NCBI RefSeq assembly: GCF_028858725.1
Contig: NC_084759.1
Coordinates: 134,336,171 to 134,400,170 of the forward strand
Source of the DNA: Colius striatus
Lineage: Eukaryota > Chordata > Aves > Coliiformes > Coliidae
DNA: 64,000 nt
Direction: 5' to 3'
This document shows, one piece after another, positions 26,646-40,400 of the stretch. How positions within the stretch are numbered: the first letter of the stretch is position 1; each line of letters begins with the position of its first letter. The notes beneath the pieces were generated by a model that searched no databases, was not told the DNA's origin, and worked only from the letters and a program-made list of their open reading frames with translations. The position numbers were made by a program, and so were the translations under genes.

Positions 26646-27530
26646 TTGTGAAAGTGTGCCATGTAGATGCCCATATACCTAAGAACAGGGCCACTGAAGA
26701 ACATCTGCATAACCAGCAAGAGGACAAGGCTGCAAAGATTGGAGCAGCTCAGGTAGATTTGGATTGGCAACACAAGGGGGAGCTATTTTTAGCTCAGTGG
26801 ACCCATGACACCTCAGGTCATCAAGGCAGAGATGCCACCTATAAATGGGCTCGTGATCGAGGGGTGGATTTAACCTTGGACACCATTGCGCAGGATGTCC
26901 ATGAGTGTGAGACGTGTGCTACAATCAAACAAGCAAAATGGTTGAAGCCCATATGGTATGAAGGGCAATGGCAGAAATATAAATATGGAGAGGCCTGGCA
27001 GATTGATTACATCACACTGCCACAGACTCGCCAAGGCAAACGCCATGTGCTCACAATGGTGAAGGCAACCACCAGCTGGTTGGAAATGAATCCTGTGCCT
27101 CATGCCACTGCCCAGAGCACCATCCAGGGCCTTGAAAAGAAAATCCTCTGGTGACATGGCACTCCAGAAAGAATTGAATCGGACAACGGGACACACTTCC
27201 GGAACAACCTCATAGATGCCTGGGCCAAAGAGCAAGGCATTGAATGGGTTTATCACATCACATCCCTATCATGCACCAGCCTCGGGAAAAATTGAACGAC
27301 ACAATGGACTATTGAAGACCACACTGAGAGCAATGGGGGGTGGAACATTCAAACATTGGGACACAAATTTAGAAAAGGCCACCTGGCTAGTCAACTCCAG
27401 AGGATCTGTGAACAGAGCTGGCCCTGCCCAATCGGAACTTTTACATACTGTAGAAGGGGATAAAGTCCCTGTAGTGCACGTAAAAGATCTGTTAGGGAAA
27501 GCAGTATTGGGTGAGTCCTACCTCCGGTAA
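26646..27530 (+). pseudogene. Integrase remnant
   Basis: It has the N-terminal HHCC zinc motif (HDTSGH ... HECETC) at 26805-26925, and catalytic-core residues in WQIDYITLPQ (26998-27027), IESDNGTHF (27174-27200) and KIERHNG (27290-27310), the D,D,E set. A TGA at 27152 and a frameshift near 27260 separate the first Asp from the rest. It is defective. Confidence 0.9.
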
Positions 27531-28152
27531 AGGCAAACCCATTTGTGGGATTGTTTTTGCTCAGGGACCTGGGTACACTTGGTGAGTGATGTGCAAGGAT
27601 GGGGAAATTCAATGTGTACCTCAAGGAAATTTGATTTTGGGTGAGAGTAGCCTGTGAATTCCATGAATTGAATTGTATTATGTTAGCTGTTATATAACTT
27701 TGCTGTTGTATGCCACTTATTACCACAGTTGCTCTATACCATATCACTAACACTACAGTAAGAACCACCCACATCACTGAAGGATGGACTTGGACAAGCA
27801 AGATACAGAATGGCAGAATGTGAATTGGTGCCCAGTGACATCCTCAAGATCAGTGCCTTCAACTTACAGACAAGACACAGCGAATAGACCAGCTGCAAAC
27901 TCCTGATACTGCATGGAATGACCTATCTCACACATATACCTCATCTGCCTTTCTGCAAAAGATTTATGATGAATAAGACCTGAAGTTATGGACTAAATGG
28001 ACTCAGCAGGAACATTAGGGGGATGGCCTATAAACTGAGGGAATGATATACTTCTCTGTGTGTGCCCATATTTGGTTTTTTTTCAGGGAGAGAAAGTGTG
28101 CTGTTTAGATGTTGTATATTGTGAAACTAGGCATGACATAGATGGTATAGAA

Positions 28153-28164
28153 TAAGGGGTGGAA
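28153..28164 (+). other. Polypurine tract of the provirus
   Basis: The sequence taaggggtggaa lies immediately before the TG of the 3' LTR, the expected position of the plus-strand primer. One T interrupts the purines. Confidence 0.75.
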
Positions 28165-28570
28165 TGTCCTGGTTTGGGCTAGGATAGGGTTAACTTTGAT
28201 GAGGAAGTAGGAAGGAGCACATCATGGGCAGCAGACCCAGGCTGGCCAACAGGTATTCGATACCATACTGATGACATGCCCAGTACATATAGGCAGGGGG
28301 CTGCCGGTTGGTTGGGAGTGGTCGCGCTGGGTCCTGGGGGGTGAGCAGCTGCGGCACACGCCATTCCTTTTGTATATCCCCTCATTTACTGTTATAACTG
28401 TTTTTGCTGAACTTGTTTCTTCTTATTGTTGTTCTATTAAGCTGTTCTTATTTCAACCTACGTGGGTTTTTCCCCTTTTTCTCTGGTTCCCCTCCCTGCT
28501 CCACCAGGAGGGGGAGGAGTGAGCGAGCACGCTCGTGGCTCTTTGTCCCCAGCTGGGCAAAACCACGACA
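28165..28570 (+). repeat. 3' LTR of the provirus
   Basis: 406 bp from TGTCCTGGTTTGGGCTAGGA to AACCACGACA, followed by the AGCAG target-site copy. The poly(A) signal is degenerate (ATTAAG around 28436). It is shorter than the 5' LTR and differs mainly in the segment around 28300-28350. Confidence 0.93.
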
Positions 28571-28752
28571 AGCAGCTAAGCAAATTAATGTGAAAAACAG
28601 AATATAAATATTAAGCTGTTTTGCAAGAATGCTGGCCCACTATTTAGGGGGCAACTAAACTAACCTTAGTGCTGACCAAGCAAGGAGTGAAGACTGATAT
28701 GGGTGCACAGTGACAAAAATAAAACAGGCCGGAAGGACTGCCAGGCACCAGG

Positions 28753-29000
28753 GTCACAGAATCGCAGAATGGTAGGGGTTGAAAGGTACCACTAGAGATC
28801 ATCTATCCCCCCAGTAAAGCAGGTCCACCTAGATCAGGTCACACAGGAATGCATCCTGGTGGGTTTTGAAAACCTCCAGAGGAGGAGACTCCACACCCTC
28901 CCTGAGCAGCCTGTGCCAGGGCACCCTCACAGGAGAGTAGTTTTTTCCTTATCTTTAAATGGAAGATTTTGTGTTCCAAACAGGTCGCTCTGTCTTGTTC
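28753..29000 (-). repeat. CR1 LINE 3' fragment
   Basis: A minus-oriented CR1: cacagaatcgcagaatggta, ggtcacacaggaatgcatcc, gagactccacaccctccctg, then tttgtgttccaaacaggtcg. It sits about 180 bp beyond the provirus. Confidence 0.92.
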
Positions 29001-32000
29001 AGCTATACCTTCTGCCACCGCAGCTCCTTCACAGGGACAAGACAGACAGGCTGGATGCAACACAGGTTGCAGAAGCCTGCAGGTGTGTGGATGATGAAAG
29101 GTTAACCACGTGCAAAAGACAAAGCAAGGCATAGAAAACAGGCAAGCATAACAGAACAACGTAAAGGTGTCTACATGTATGTGCATCTCAGATAAGATTA
29201 ATTATACTCTGAGTCTAATTTTGCTGAAGATGGAAAGCACACCTCCTCTGGCATCTCAGCTTCATGAAAATACCTGCAACTGTCACATCTCATTGTCTAA
29301 ATGCTGTCACGCCAGATGGTTTTACTAGCCCAATCAGCTCATTAATGCACAATTTGCTAATGCACGGGCATGAGGGCTGGGATCCTGCATCAGTGATCCT
29401 GTTGTGGCAGTTTTGACTTTGTGCCAAAAACTTCTAAGAACATCTTTAAAGAGACAGGTCTCCTCTAATTCAGGTAACAGTGTAGCATGTCCTGCAGGTT
29501 TCACCAAGACCTCCAAGAGCTGAAGACCTGTTTCAGTGAGAGCAGCTATCATCACCTTCTGTAAAAATGTCCAGCTCCTAAAATAAACACTGTATCATAG
29601 AAGGGTTCTTTAAGAAAGCTTTACATTTAAGTGATCAACATTATTGTCATTTCTTCTTTATGTTTGTCGATATGTCTTATAATCCTGGGGTCAATCCAGA
29701 GCTATTTAAGCATTTCCAAATAACTTAGTCTCCCATTCTCCTTACTCAGATGGCTTCTTGTACAACTGTGTGCAGCACTACTATATTTGTGCATAAACCG
29801 CTTTAAAATTAAAACAAAAATGTCAGGAAGTTCAGATAATAGGGCCTTTAATTCATAGACAAAGCACGTGCAAGGAACATTTAAAAGAAGATTCAATCCA
29901 TCTCAGACATCTGAGGAATGATGTTTTCACATTTAAGATAAAAGGAGAGTCAGAAGTAACCAGTATCTTTTGGCAAGTGTTTTGCAAACATAAATGCCCC
30001 CCTTAGTCTTTGGAAACCAGGACTTTAGACTGCAAGATATTTAAAAGTCTTGTTTTCTTTTAAAGTATATGCATATACTTTTACATGTGCATAAGTTAAC
30101 ACATTGGATTCATTAATAATGCAATACCCTACTGAAGATGTAAGCCTGTTTAAAATAAAGCATGAAATTCTTACACTGGGTATTAGAACGTAAACTAAAT
30201 ATATGTTTTAAATGCATGAAATAAAATCCAAGGTGAAAACCATAAAAGTTTGCTGTTAAAGTTTTAAAGAACATAAAATCACTGAACTGATGGAATTACC
30301 ATCTGAACATCTGGAACAAGAATTGGCTGAACGGAAACAGTTTTTGATAAAAGTGATTTTTCTACACGTGCAGGAAGAATATTGGAGCTGAACAAGTTGA
30401 CTAATCTGAAACAGAAATAGCAATAAATTAAAAGCCGAAAAACTAACTGGGAACTAAGCAGCAAAAACCTCATGTGCCTTGCTAAGCTGTGAATAAAAGC
30501 AAGGAACGAAAGTGGCATCTCAATGCTTATGTGTGAGGGACACTGATCAGCAGCAAACACGTTACTGGCTACAAACAGTCCTAAATCAATTACCTTTTAA
30601 TGAAAAATACACAGTGATGAGCTTTGAATGGTTTCTTCTGTGGGCAGCATGCTTGTCATGGTCTGCATGGCCAGTTAAAAACACTGAGGGAGAGCGGGCT
30701 CTTAGTGTGTGTGCACTGAGAACCAAGCCAGATGCCGAGCACGCGAGCACCCACCCAGGCTGTTTGGAAGCAGTGGGCTTCCACCCCTGCGCACGGACAT
30801 TGCAGGGGTCAAACACTGACCACTGCCATGTAAATTCTCCATATTCTCATTCCTATGTAAGATTAGTATGTGTTTTTCTTGGCCACCTGTGGCCTAGGCT
30901 TAGCTTGATTTGCCATGTGCTGCTGTGAGCAGGTTGGCTTCAGGCTGCCTTCGCTTGCCTCCTACAGCCCACGCTTATTTTTAGTCTCAGGACCCATACA
31001 TATGTAAGTAATAGTATGTTTGTTAGGGGAGAATTATATATATGAAATACATATGTGATACATACGCCCTTAAAGGATGTTTTTGAATGATGCGCTGAAT
31101 TCCCAGCAATGAGGGTGACCCCTCAGGGAAATAAATGGGAAAGGGGCCACATGGTACAGTCAGTCACATCCCTTAGAGTTAGGATGGCAGTAGGTAAATC
31201 AATGAAACATGCAGCCAGCAATACACAGCAGTGGCTCAAGGGGCACTGGGGCTTGCTGCACTGCCTCCCTGCCTGCCCAGCCTCGAGGGGCTTGCTGACC
31301 ACCACACTGGGCAAACCTCTGCCAAGTGAACAAAGCGTAACAAAACTTTCCACTCGAGTGAGCTGGAAAATAATTGTAAGGAACAGCTTAAAGCTCCTGA
31401 GACCTTCCCTGGCCTTGACGAGGATCCATGAGGCAGGACAGTGAGGACAGGACTAGATGCATGGCTGAGTCAAGATGGCACCAAAATGGCACCCTGGCCT
31501 GTAGGGCTCAAGGAAATGTGTTGGGGTGGATGAGGTCTGCTGATGGCCCCAGGGCATAGTGTGGCCCCCAGCTCTGGCTAGGTGTGGCTGGGACAGAGAC
31601 CTTGCCATCCCACAAGAGGAAGCTCATGCTGAAAATGTGGCTTAGGGGAACCTGCTCCCCTGCCTCCTGTCGCAGGGGCACTTTGGTGGCACTGGCAAGC
31701 TGAAACAAAGCAGTCACTGGCTGATTAGCTTTGCAAAAGCTTGAGTGACGTCTCAGTGAGTGGCTGTTTTGGGGACCATGGTCTACCTGAGCTCTGCTGT
31801 AGGTGCCTACACAGGGGCGTTTGTATCACCTGGGTTACAACACTTTTCCCTGTGGGCAATCTTGCTGCTGCTTTACCAGTGAAGCAGAGCAAAAGTGAGA
31901 AACTCAAACAAGGCTTTTGCCAAGGGTGGAAATCAGCACCAGAAGCCAGCAGCTCTCCAGTCCTCCAGCCCAGCGCCACATATCCTTTGCACCCTGTGTG

Positions 32001-35000
32001 CTGGGAAGAACATGGTTTGGCATTTCATCCTGAACTCCTGTTAATAAACTCATTCCAAGAAAGCTACTGCAAAATTCTTCAAACTGACCTGCCCCACCTC
32101 CTGCAAACACAGGAGATGACAGAAAAAGTTTCAGTAGCACAGGACAGAAACTGTGCTGCATTTCTTATGATATATATGATGGAAAAAAAGACTTAAAAAA
32201 TCACAAGCCATTCATGTCCTCTACTGTCATTCAGCCCACAGGATCCCTGTCGGCCACAGGAATTAGTTTGGGCTGTCAGCTACCAAAGCTGCATGAAGTA
32301 TGTGGTGGTATTTTTAAATTAAATGTGTCCTATTTTACATATAGAAGGGCACTAAGGCAAGCTGCACTCCTACTTTTCATTAAAATTATGCAGCTGATTG
32401 CTCCTGCATTAACTAGAAGACACACATCAAAGGAAAACTGGGAGACAGACATGGGCCTCCTGTGACTTCAACCAAAACGAGTTTCAGGCAGTTTCAAAAA
32501 ATTTGTTTCATCCAACCCAAATGTAGCTGTGGCACTTCCAAAAAAAAACAGTGTTGGAAGCAAGTTCTCATTCTGCTTAGAGCTCATGTCTCGTCCCCCA
32601 CCTTGGGTCTCAAGACTGATTTAACCTGGAATTTGCTTTCGGTGGGGAGGCAGCTAGCCTAAGCATTGTGCAGGCCTGCCAGGGGCTTTTGGAGTTTCAA
32701 AGAGGAAAATAATCTCTATAAATAATGATCTGAACTTACGCCATCAATAAAGAACTGTTGTGAAAATGGCTGAATGACACTCCACAGCCTGTTGCTATAG
32801 CAGGGAGGAGAAAGAGAGGAGGTAATCTGTGAGGAAGCCAACAGGGCGGACAGCACTTCCAAACTGGGAGATGTTACTCTTATGTGCACCTCAGATGGAC
32901 ATGCACTGTTTCTAGTGACTCCAGTGCTATGGGAAATGTTTGCTTATGTGCCCCACTGTCGCAAACAACTCCAGCAGGGCTCTATAAGGAGAAGGGCTGA
33001 GGGGGAAAGCATCGCTTGGAACACAAACCAGAAACAAATCCCAGCAAGAAGAGATGCCGAGAGATACAATGGCAAACTCCAGTCATATTACCCTTGTCTT
33101 TCTCCTCCATCCCTTGCTGTAACCTGCTGTAGATACTTGGTTTCTGTTTGAAACTAGGTAAGCATCTTCTGGAGACGAGAACCTCTAATATAACTGCAGG
33201 GCAGCACAGAGCTGTGTCTGCATCTTTTTGAGGTGTAAGAGGAGCAAGTGGATCTCTGTGACAGCTCAAATTGCGTCTGCACTATGTTCAGTGAGGGTTG
33301 GTATCATTTATTTGTTGGTGCCCTGCAGCAGATCTTCCTATCTGCTTGAATGCTCTCACTTCACAAAAAAAGCCCTTCCAGCTTTTTAGATAAGCTCTGT
33401 AGCTTGCAGGAATGAGAAATGTCAAAACAGCACAGAGTGATATTTAAAGCAAAGCATTACCCAGTGGAGCAGGCAGATCTGGAGGGGACGTTTCTGAGCC
33501 CGAGCTAGCACAAACTTTGTTGGGAATAATGCTCCGCTGCGTGTGCACCAGTGCACTCACTCACTGGAGACTCACCTGGCTCTGTGGCCCTCTGTATCTG
33601 TCAGTTCAATCAAAGATTCCCCATGGTGACATATTAGGCCAGCTGCTGACAAAGACAGTACCATTTCTGTGATTTTGCATACCTATGCAAGCTGGGGAGC
33701 AGACACAGTACCTAGGAAGGATCCTTCCCCTTCAGCCACTGGAGTTCCTTGCACATTCCTGGCCTCTGCTACACACACAAGATGGTGAATCTTCTGTTCT
33801 TATCTGGGAAGATGGGACCAACATTTTGCAGAATTTTAGGGAAATCTAAATGGTACTTTTCTTGCCTAAATTGAGTGCTGTCTTTGTGACGGGAATGTTC
33901 TGAGTGATTCTTTCAGTGACAGCACTGCTCAGCTCACTAACTGGCACTAAACAAGGCACTGCAAATTTTGACTTTGGGAATCATTTAACTAAAGGTGGGG
34001 ATTTTTTTTTTTTTTTTTTAAATAGAATCCCTTAATCCCAGATACATCTCAAAGTAGCTGACTTTCTAATAGCTGTCATAGTAATAGCTGATGATGAAGG
34101 TGATCATCAATGCCGGGTGCAAAATGGAGGTTAGCTACATCCAATGGAAAGAAACATGTAGATTCAGGTTCTTCCACACACAGCCTTCTCTCGGAGATTT
34201 TAAACCTCTCTCAGTCTTAGGGAATGACATCAGTTTACACTCTGCACACTGCAGGGAAAATGTGCTAAAATCATCTAAGGAAAGAATCACAGCACAAACC
34301 CAGCAATCCCCCAAATAAATCTGCAGTGCTCAAGCAGCATCTTTTGGCCACAAAATACTTTTCAGTGGGACACTGACGCCTCTGTAGTCTGTATTAATGT
34401 ATGGGGATAGCAAATCTACAGCTGCCATTGGCACTGTGCTGTGTTGCAGAATTATGTCTTCTGTGCATCATTACTTTGGGTTGAATATTCAGCTATAGAG
34501 AAGACAGCTGGGTGGGCTATTGTGAGACAGGAAGTATTATAGATAGCAGCACAGCCCCAGATTCACTTTTAGCACAAAGCTCGTCTTCACATGCCTTTTT
34601 CTCCAAAACCTTAAAAAGTCAACTCACAGTAAGAACTCAGACTTACTGTCAATCTGGTGAGATTTAATTACAAACAGTGATTGCTGTAACAGAAGTGTAG
34701 GGCTAATGTGTGCACAAGTTCTCATTTTCTTCAGACAATCACAGATCAGCTCCATATGCTGGTTTTCTAGTCAACAGCTGTGTCCCAGATATTCATTACA
34801 TTTTAATTAAGCTGTAAAATGGTGCCGCTACTTGCAAGTGCAGTTTCTTATATGCAAGTGAAGTTTGGTTCATCATGCTTATTCTGCTTTTCAAGAAGAG
34901 CTACCAACAAAATCATTACTTTAAGGCTGCTGCAGCATTCCTTATCAGGCAAGGAGAACTAATAGCAGGAGACAATAGACTTCTCAAGGTCCTGAAGTCC

Positions 35001-37445
35001 AACCATTCCAGTATTCTCTGATATTCCTCTTCCTGGTTTTAACTTAATGGCAAATTAACTCATTAACAAATGGGCAAGAACTTTCCACTTGAGCTACAGT
35101 GCTTTCCACTGATTTTCTTACAGTGGAAATTAACTACCCACTGCATACATCATTCAGAAATGCAGCCTTAACTTGACAATAATTGCATTTGGAAATTGTT
35201 AACTCTCTGTATGTGCTGCCTTCCCAGGTAGGAGAGTATCACTAATGTGTGGTGTCCTTCTGCCTTGTGCACTTTATAATTGTTCCTACTGTAACAGTAG
35301 TTATTCTCAAAAAAAAAAAAAAAAGAAAGAAAAAAGGGCCTTTGAAGTGTGGAGTACTTTGAGCCTTGTTTTCACAGGCAGAAAACAGAGTCAACGGTAT
35401 TAAGCAAAGTCTAAAGGTCACACAAGTTTTCTACAGCAAAGCAGCAAAACTATACACAGATAACCCAAGCACTGGGCTAGTTGTTTAAAATGCACAGTTG
35501 TGGAACTCACTATCCTTGTATATGTGATATAAGGCAGAATAAAAAACAGCAAAGGAAGACCTCCCTCCTATTATCCTTCTCTGTCAGGGACTTAGAAAAT
35601 TGTTTGTATAACCACTGATCTTTGAATGCAAACTGTGTCTGAAGTGCCTGCCTTAGCTCCTTGTGAGGTTAAAGAAAATCTCTCTGTAGCCATTGTGAGG
35701 GTAAATGAAGTTGCAGAAACTGATGTTCAAACAGTGGAGTCCATCCATCTCTCCAGCTGCTGCCAAGGAACAAAGCTACTGCAGTCAGGATGGTTCACTT
35801 GTGCCCTTTACCCAAAATCATGGTATTTCATAAGCAATATAGTTTTGCGTTGCTGATGGTCTCGGCCTTATTGTGCCAATAAGAGTAGCATGTAGGGTTT
35901 GTTTGGGTTCTTTTACTTTGTCTCTGGAATCTTTATGGGTTTAAAAAATCAAAATCTGAGGAATCATGGTCCCAAGAGTCTTCCTAGCTTGTTTTATCTC
36001 AGCTCAGCATTTTCTGTTTCCTGCTCTTGTAATCCCCCATTGCTGGGATCACCCTCTACCTGAAGGGTCTCAGAACTGAGAGTTACAAGCATGTCTCATC
36101 TGCATAACATCCTTTTGACTACAAACCTACTAAATAAATGAGGATCAACACCTGTGAGAAGAGCTACTCAGTACCTAAGTCATAAGCATTTATCTATTAC
36201 AAACCAAATACAATCACAACTGTTTCTATGCCATAACCTGGGTTTGCAAACTTGGCAAAGCAGCCAAGGAAACTGAAGGTGAGCTTGATGCATCCTCTTC
36301 AGCTGAAGAAGTATCTCTGCATCCAAGTTGTGTTGGGAGAAAGCATAACATAAAAAAAAAAAAAAAAAAGATAAAATCCACGGACTAGGATCTTTTAGCA
36401 CAGCCTTGGGACAAAGGCACTGGATGTCTATATCAAAGTTTCTATTTCTATCCAAAACCTAAAATGTAAGTTCCAAGGGCAATGTTTGAATTTTGTGTTT
36501 AACCTATACCTACAAATACCTACACTAAATATTCTTTTTAGTCACCATTGTGCCAGTCCTTAGAGCAGAGAAACTTCATTGGTAACATTATTAATCCAGG
36601 TTCTTTTAGCAATAGTAAAGATTGGGGTAAAAAAAGGGCTTCCCCTTCCAAAAGTACAGGGTAAAAACACCACAGCAATAGGATTTGGTGAGCTCCAAAC
36701 AGCAGTAACAACCATAACATCCTAGCAGGGTTTCAGGTCTAATTCTTCTTCTCAGCATTAAACTAATTTAACTGATGTACTTGTGCTACAGTACTGACAA
36801 ATAACCCCAAATGAAAGCCTAGATAATGAGATTTTGTAGATTAAGTTAGTTTCACTCCAGGTTTCTCATTATGAAGACTAGGTAAAAACCTATTTGAATC
36901 CTCCTTATGGCAGAAGGCAGATGAGGTGAGACGTGGTTACCTCTGTTACAACACACAGTGAGACTGAAGGCAATGCATAATGCTCAAGCATGAAGGTGTC
37001 AGTCTTGTTGAGTATGTCTCTGGTCTAATTTGCACTTGTATTTACACCAAGAGTTGTTATGTTTGGAAAACCACGGTTATGGGCAACTGACCAAAGAGTG
37101 GATGTTTTTGAAGAAACGTGAGAGGGTTAAGCCTTTCCTTCTCACGAAGTGCAGCCAGAGACAGCACCTTACTCCATCACAGGCTTTGAAAATACAAGCC
37201 AAGTAAGACTACTAAACTCACTCCTTTTCCATCGAAAGACTTAAAAGGAGAGGGGAATACGTAGTGAGGCTAGCCCGGTGACTCACAACCCTACCAACAG
37301 TTAGTCTTAATTTTCCTCACAATTCAGAAGGATGTAAAGATCTTATCTATTTGGAAAAGAAACGGCTTCCACGGTGAGTGGTCTGTTTTCATCCTGAGCT
37401 AGATTACATGTCATGTGGTCGTTTCAAGAGAGACTCATTCATTCT

Positions 37446-37488
37446 TGTGAACAATGTGAACAATGTGAACAATGTGAACAATGTGAAT
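37446..37488. repeat. 9-bp tandem repeat (TGTGAACAA)n
   Basis: Four exact copies of TGTGAACAA plus a partial fifth. In one plus frame it would read (CEQ)n, but no gene context supports translation. Confidence 0.95.
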
Positions 37489-40400
37489 GTATGTTCCCTT
37501 TCATGGTCTCCTTCCGGCCCCATGAATTTTTCTCTCATTGCTGCAGTGGCATGAGTTTCAACAGGAATGGCTGGAAAATGTTTTCATTTCGTTATCTAGG
37601 CTTTAAGAAAGTAAGTTAATGGCTAAAAACACACAGCAATTGTAAGAATAGCTGTAACATTGAGAACTGATAGGCAAAGCTAAAAATCTGGAAGTGGTAT
37701 CCTGAGGTTACAAAAGGGAAGTCACGTCTGCTTAGTAAAGTTTGCAGCTATTTCTGCATGGCTTTGCTTAAGCTAAACAATGGCTAAGTTCACGTGTTTA
37801 TCCTGGCTTTGCTCTTCAGCCAAATTTCCTGTTACCACAGTCAAAGCTCTGCTCAGTTAACATCTGTCCTGAAGTTCCAGCAAGTGGCTCTTGAACTCCA
37901 AAGTGTTATCTCTGATGCAGAAAGAACTTGGCCATTTGTTAGTGTTTATTGAAATGCATTCTCAAGAAAATGCTATTCATACTTTTTCAAGTGTCAATGA
38001 TCCTGTGTGTTCCTCTCAGAAATATTTTTATGAAATGCTGTTGCATTAAAAAATAAATTAGGTTTGAAACTGAGGTGCAGATCACACCTATTTGATTTTT
38101 AACTACTAGTTTACAAATATCTCAATATAATTTTGATCTTTGCCGACTTTTGGTTTTTTTCCTGTGGCTCCATCTGGGGTTTTTTGTTTTTTTTTAAATT
38201 TCCTGTCTTTTTTACTACCAGTGAAGAATCACTGTGCTGCCACAAGCTGACACTTAACCATCAACCAAAGGAGCAGTCTAACCTCTGCAGTTTAATTCTA
38301 CCTTGTACACTGCAAGTGCAAGTACTTAAACATGTGGCCAACTCTAAACAGAGCCAGCCAACTGAATAAAGCTACTTCAATTAAAATATCTATGCGATTA
38401 ATCTTTTACGCTATGTTTATACCACACTGAGGAGTGTTGTGTAGAGACACCCAAGCTGGATCTGGAGCTAGATGGTAAAGACATACAATTGGGCTTCTCC
38501 TACAGGCTTTGCTATCTTAAATAGATTCTGTCTAGGATTCAGTGGTGTGCTGATGGTCGTGTACTCTGCTGTACACAAAACAGCCTGTTCAGAACTAGTC
38601 CTGGACTTTCTCAAGACAGTACTTCACAGTGTTATCACATCATTAGAAGTATCAGTAAAGCTGGGATCCTTCTGTGGGAAAATGCTACACTACTTAAAAA
38701 AAAAATAACAGTATCACAGCAGATATTTTTAAAGCACTTGTTTAAAATCAATTATTAGTTCTACTATTTCTAGCTCAAAATCAAACGTGTAATCAATTTT
38801 AGGGCCACTATTTAAAACTCATAAAATGAATATCTTGTTATGTAGAACTTCTCCTGAAGAGCTACCAAGGACTGCAGTTTTTTAACCAATAGTTGCAATT
38901 AGCCATCATGAAAGGGAGTAATGACAATAAACATCATTAAGACTCTATAACAATTTATGCCTCTTTCAAAACATTTTATATTAACTTTAAAATGTGGACA
39001 GCTGCATCTCTTAGCTAGAATACAACTGTATGTCCACCATGATGCTGAAATGTATTTTAAAAACTATTCAAAGACACAATTCCCTGCAACTCTAGAAACA
39101 CACTGCATCCTCAGTAGAAGTGCTGAAAACCCTTTTTGCTGTTACTTTGATCTATGAAATAAATGATGTGAAATGTGAACTAATTTCATTTTTGACACAA
39201 ACATCTTGTCAAAATGCTGGTTTTGAACATAACTTGTTTGTCCATGACGTTAACTGTGGCACTAACCTTGAGTGCAGTACAGAAGCAATGCTGCACTTCA
39301 TTGTTTTTTTTGCTTCTTAGCTATCAACGGCTGTACAATGACTTAAGTTTATCAGTTCCTGAAAAACTACAACAGTTAGAAAGCTTGGTCTTATTAAAAG
39401 ATGCATGACTATATCTACAGGCAACAAAACTAGTTCTGCTATGATGATGTCGTCTGTAGCCTATGTAAATTAAATATATACCAATTTATGTATCTAAATG
39501 CTTGTATATCTCCAATATTAACTGCAGAAAAAGAACAGAAAAAAATACAGCCTAGCTGTGGAGAGGATTTATACCCAGCCCACTTTTCTACTTTGAACTT
39601 CAATTTTTACAGTCACCTTGCAATTATTCTCAATATTGACCTTGGTCATGCTGATGCCAGAGGCAAAGAATCATATCAACTGTTGTGAAGTCAAATTTGT
39701 GCTGTTTTTGCTAGTATAAATCAATTACAATGTTAAAGTCCACTTGGGACATTAAAAATCCTGTAAGTTCTGGTCTGCATTCTCAGGGAAACTCAACTTT
39801 CAGAAAGAAAGAAAAAAAAATTGCCAAGAGCTAAAAGCTCATTCTCTGTTACATCTAATTGAAGGGTTGGAGGAAGTTTCCCAAGTTATCTGACAGTAAT
39901 GAAAGGTTCAATCATCTATTGGCACATACAAGATTACCCTGGACATTTCACTGAATTACAATTAGAATGCCCATACATTTCCTTCCATTTCAGTGACCAA
40001 ATGACAATACTTACGAAAGTCTGATCACTGGGGAAGAAAGCCAATCTGGTCATCCCATACAGCACATGCCTAAATCCACATCAGTAACCACAGTTATTTC
40101 TTGACATACAAGGGACTGAACTAGGACTACTGAAAATAGTAGTTCTGCCCTATGAAAAACATCCTGCCATGAAAATGTAAATTACTGAACTCTTACGTCA
40201 CATCTTCCAAACTTCCCTTTCCAAAAATATCTGAACAACTCTCTATTTGATCTGGACAATCATCGAGACTGTCTCAAATCCAAATTTTGAAGGCATATTC
40301 CCTATTATCCCGTCTTAATGCCTTAGCTCAGTTAAAGTAAGGTACCAAAACCAAGCTGAAAGCAGCAAGATGAAGAGTCAGAGATGGTAACTTTTAGTCT

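Larger units (their letters stand above)
22213..28570 (+). mobile_element. Defective endogenous retrovirus, full-length provirus without env
   Basis: A 6.36-kb plus-oriented provirus: 5' LTR (22213-22662), Lys-type primer-binding site, gag remnant, protease, reverse transcriptase, RNase H, integrase, polypurine tract, 3' LTR (28165-28570). AGCAG lies on both sides (22208-22212 and 28571-28575), a 5-bp target-site duplication. Many stops and frameshifts break gag and pol. Between integrase (ends 27530) and the polypurine tract only about 620 bp remain and no envelope frame is visible. The LTRs differ by substitutions and indels, so the insertion is old. Pol type and lack of env resemble the avian ERVL/ERVK-like elements common in bird genomes; exact class is uncertain. 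Confidence 0.95.

Noticed and set aside
27391..27801. 136-codon minus-strand frame at the provirus 3' end, considered as an antisense or env-like gene
   Set aside because: It is antisense to integrase and its flank, with no envelope features such as a signal peptide, cleavage site or fusion peptide.
34978..35022. Possible CR1 fragment (aaggtcctgaagtccaaccattcc)
   Set aside because: Only a short phrase resembles CR1 and the flanks do not.
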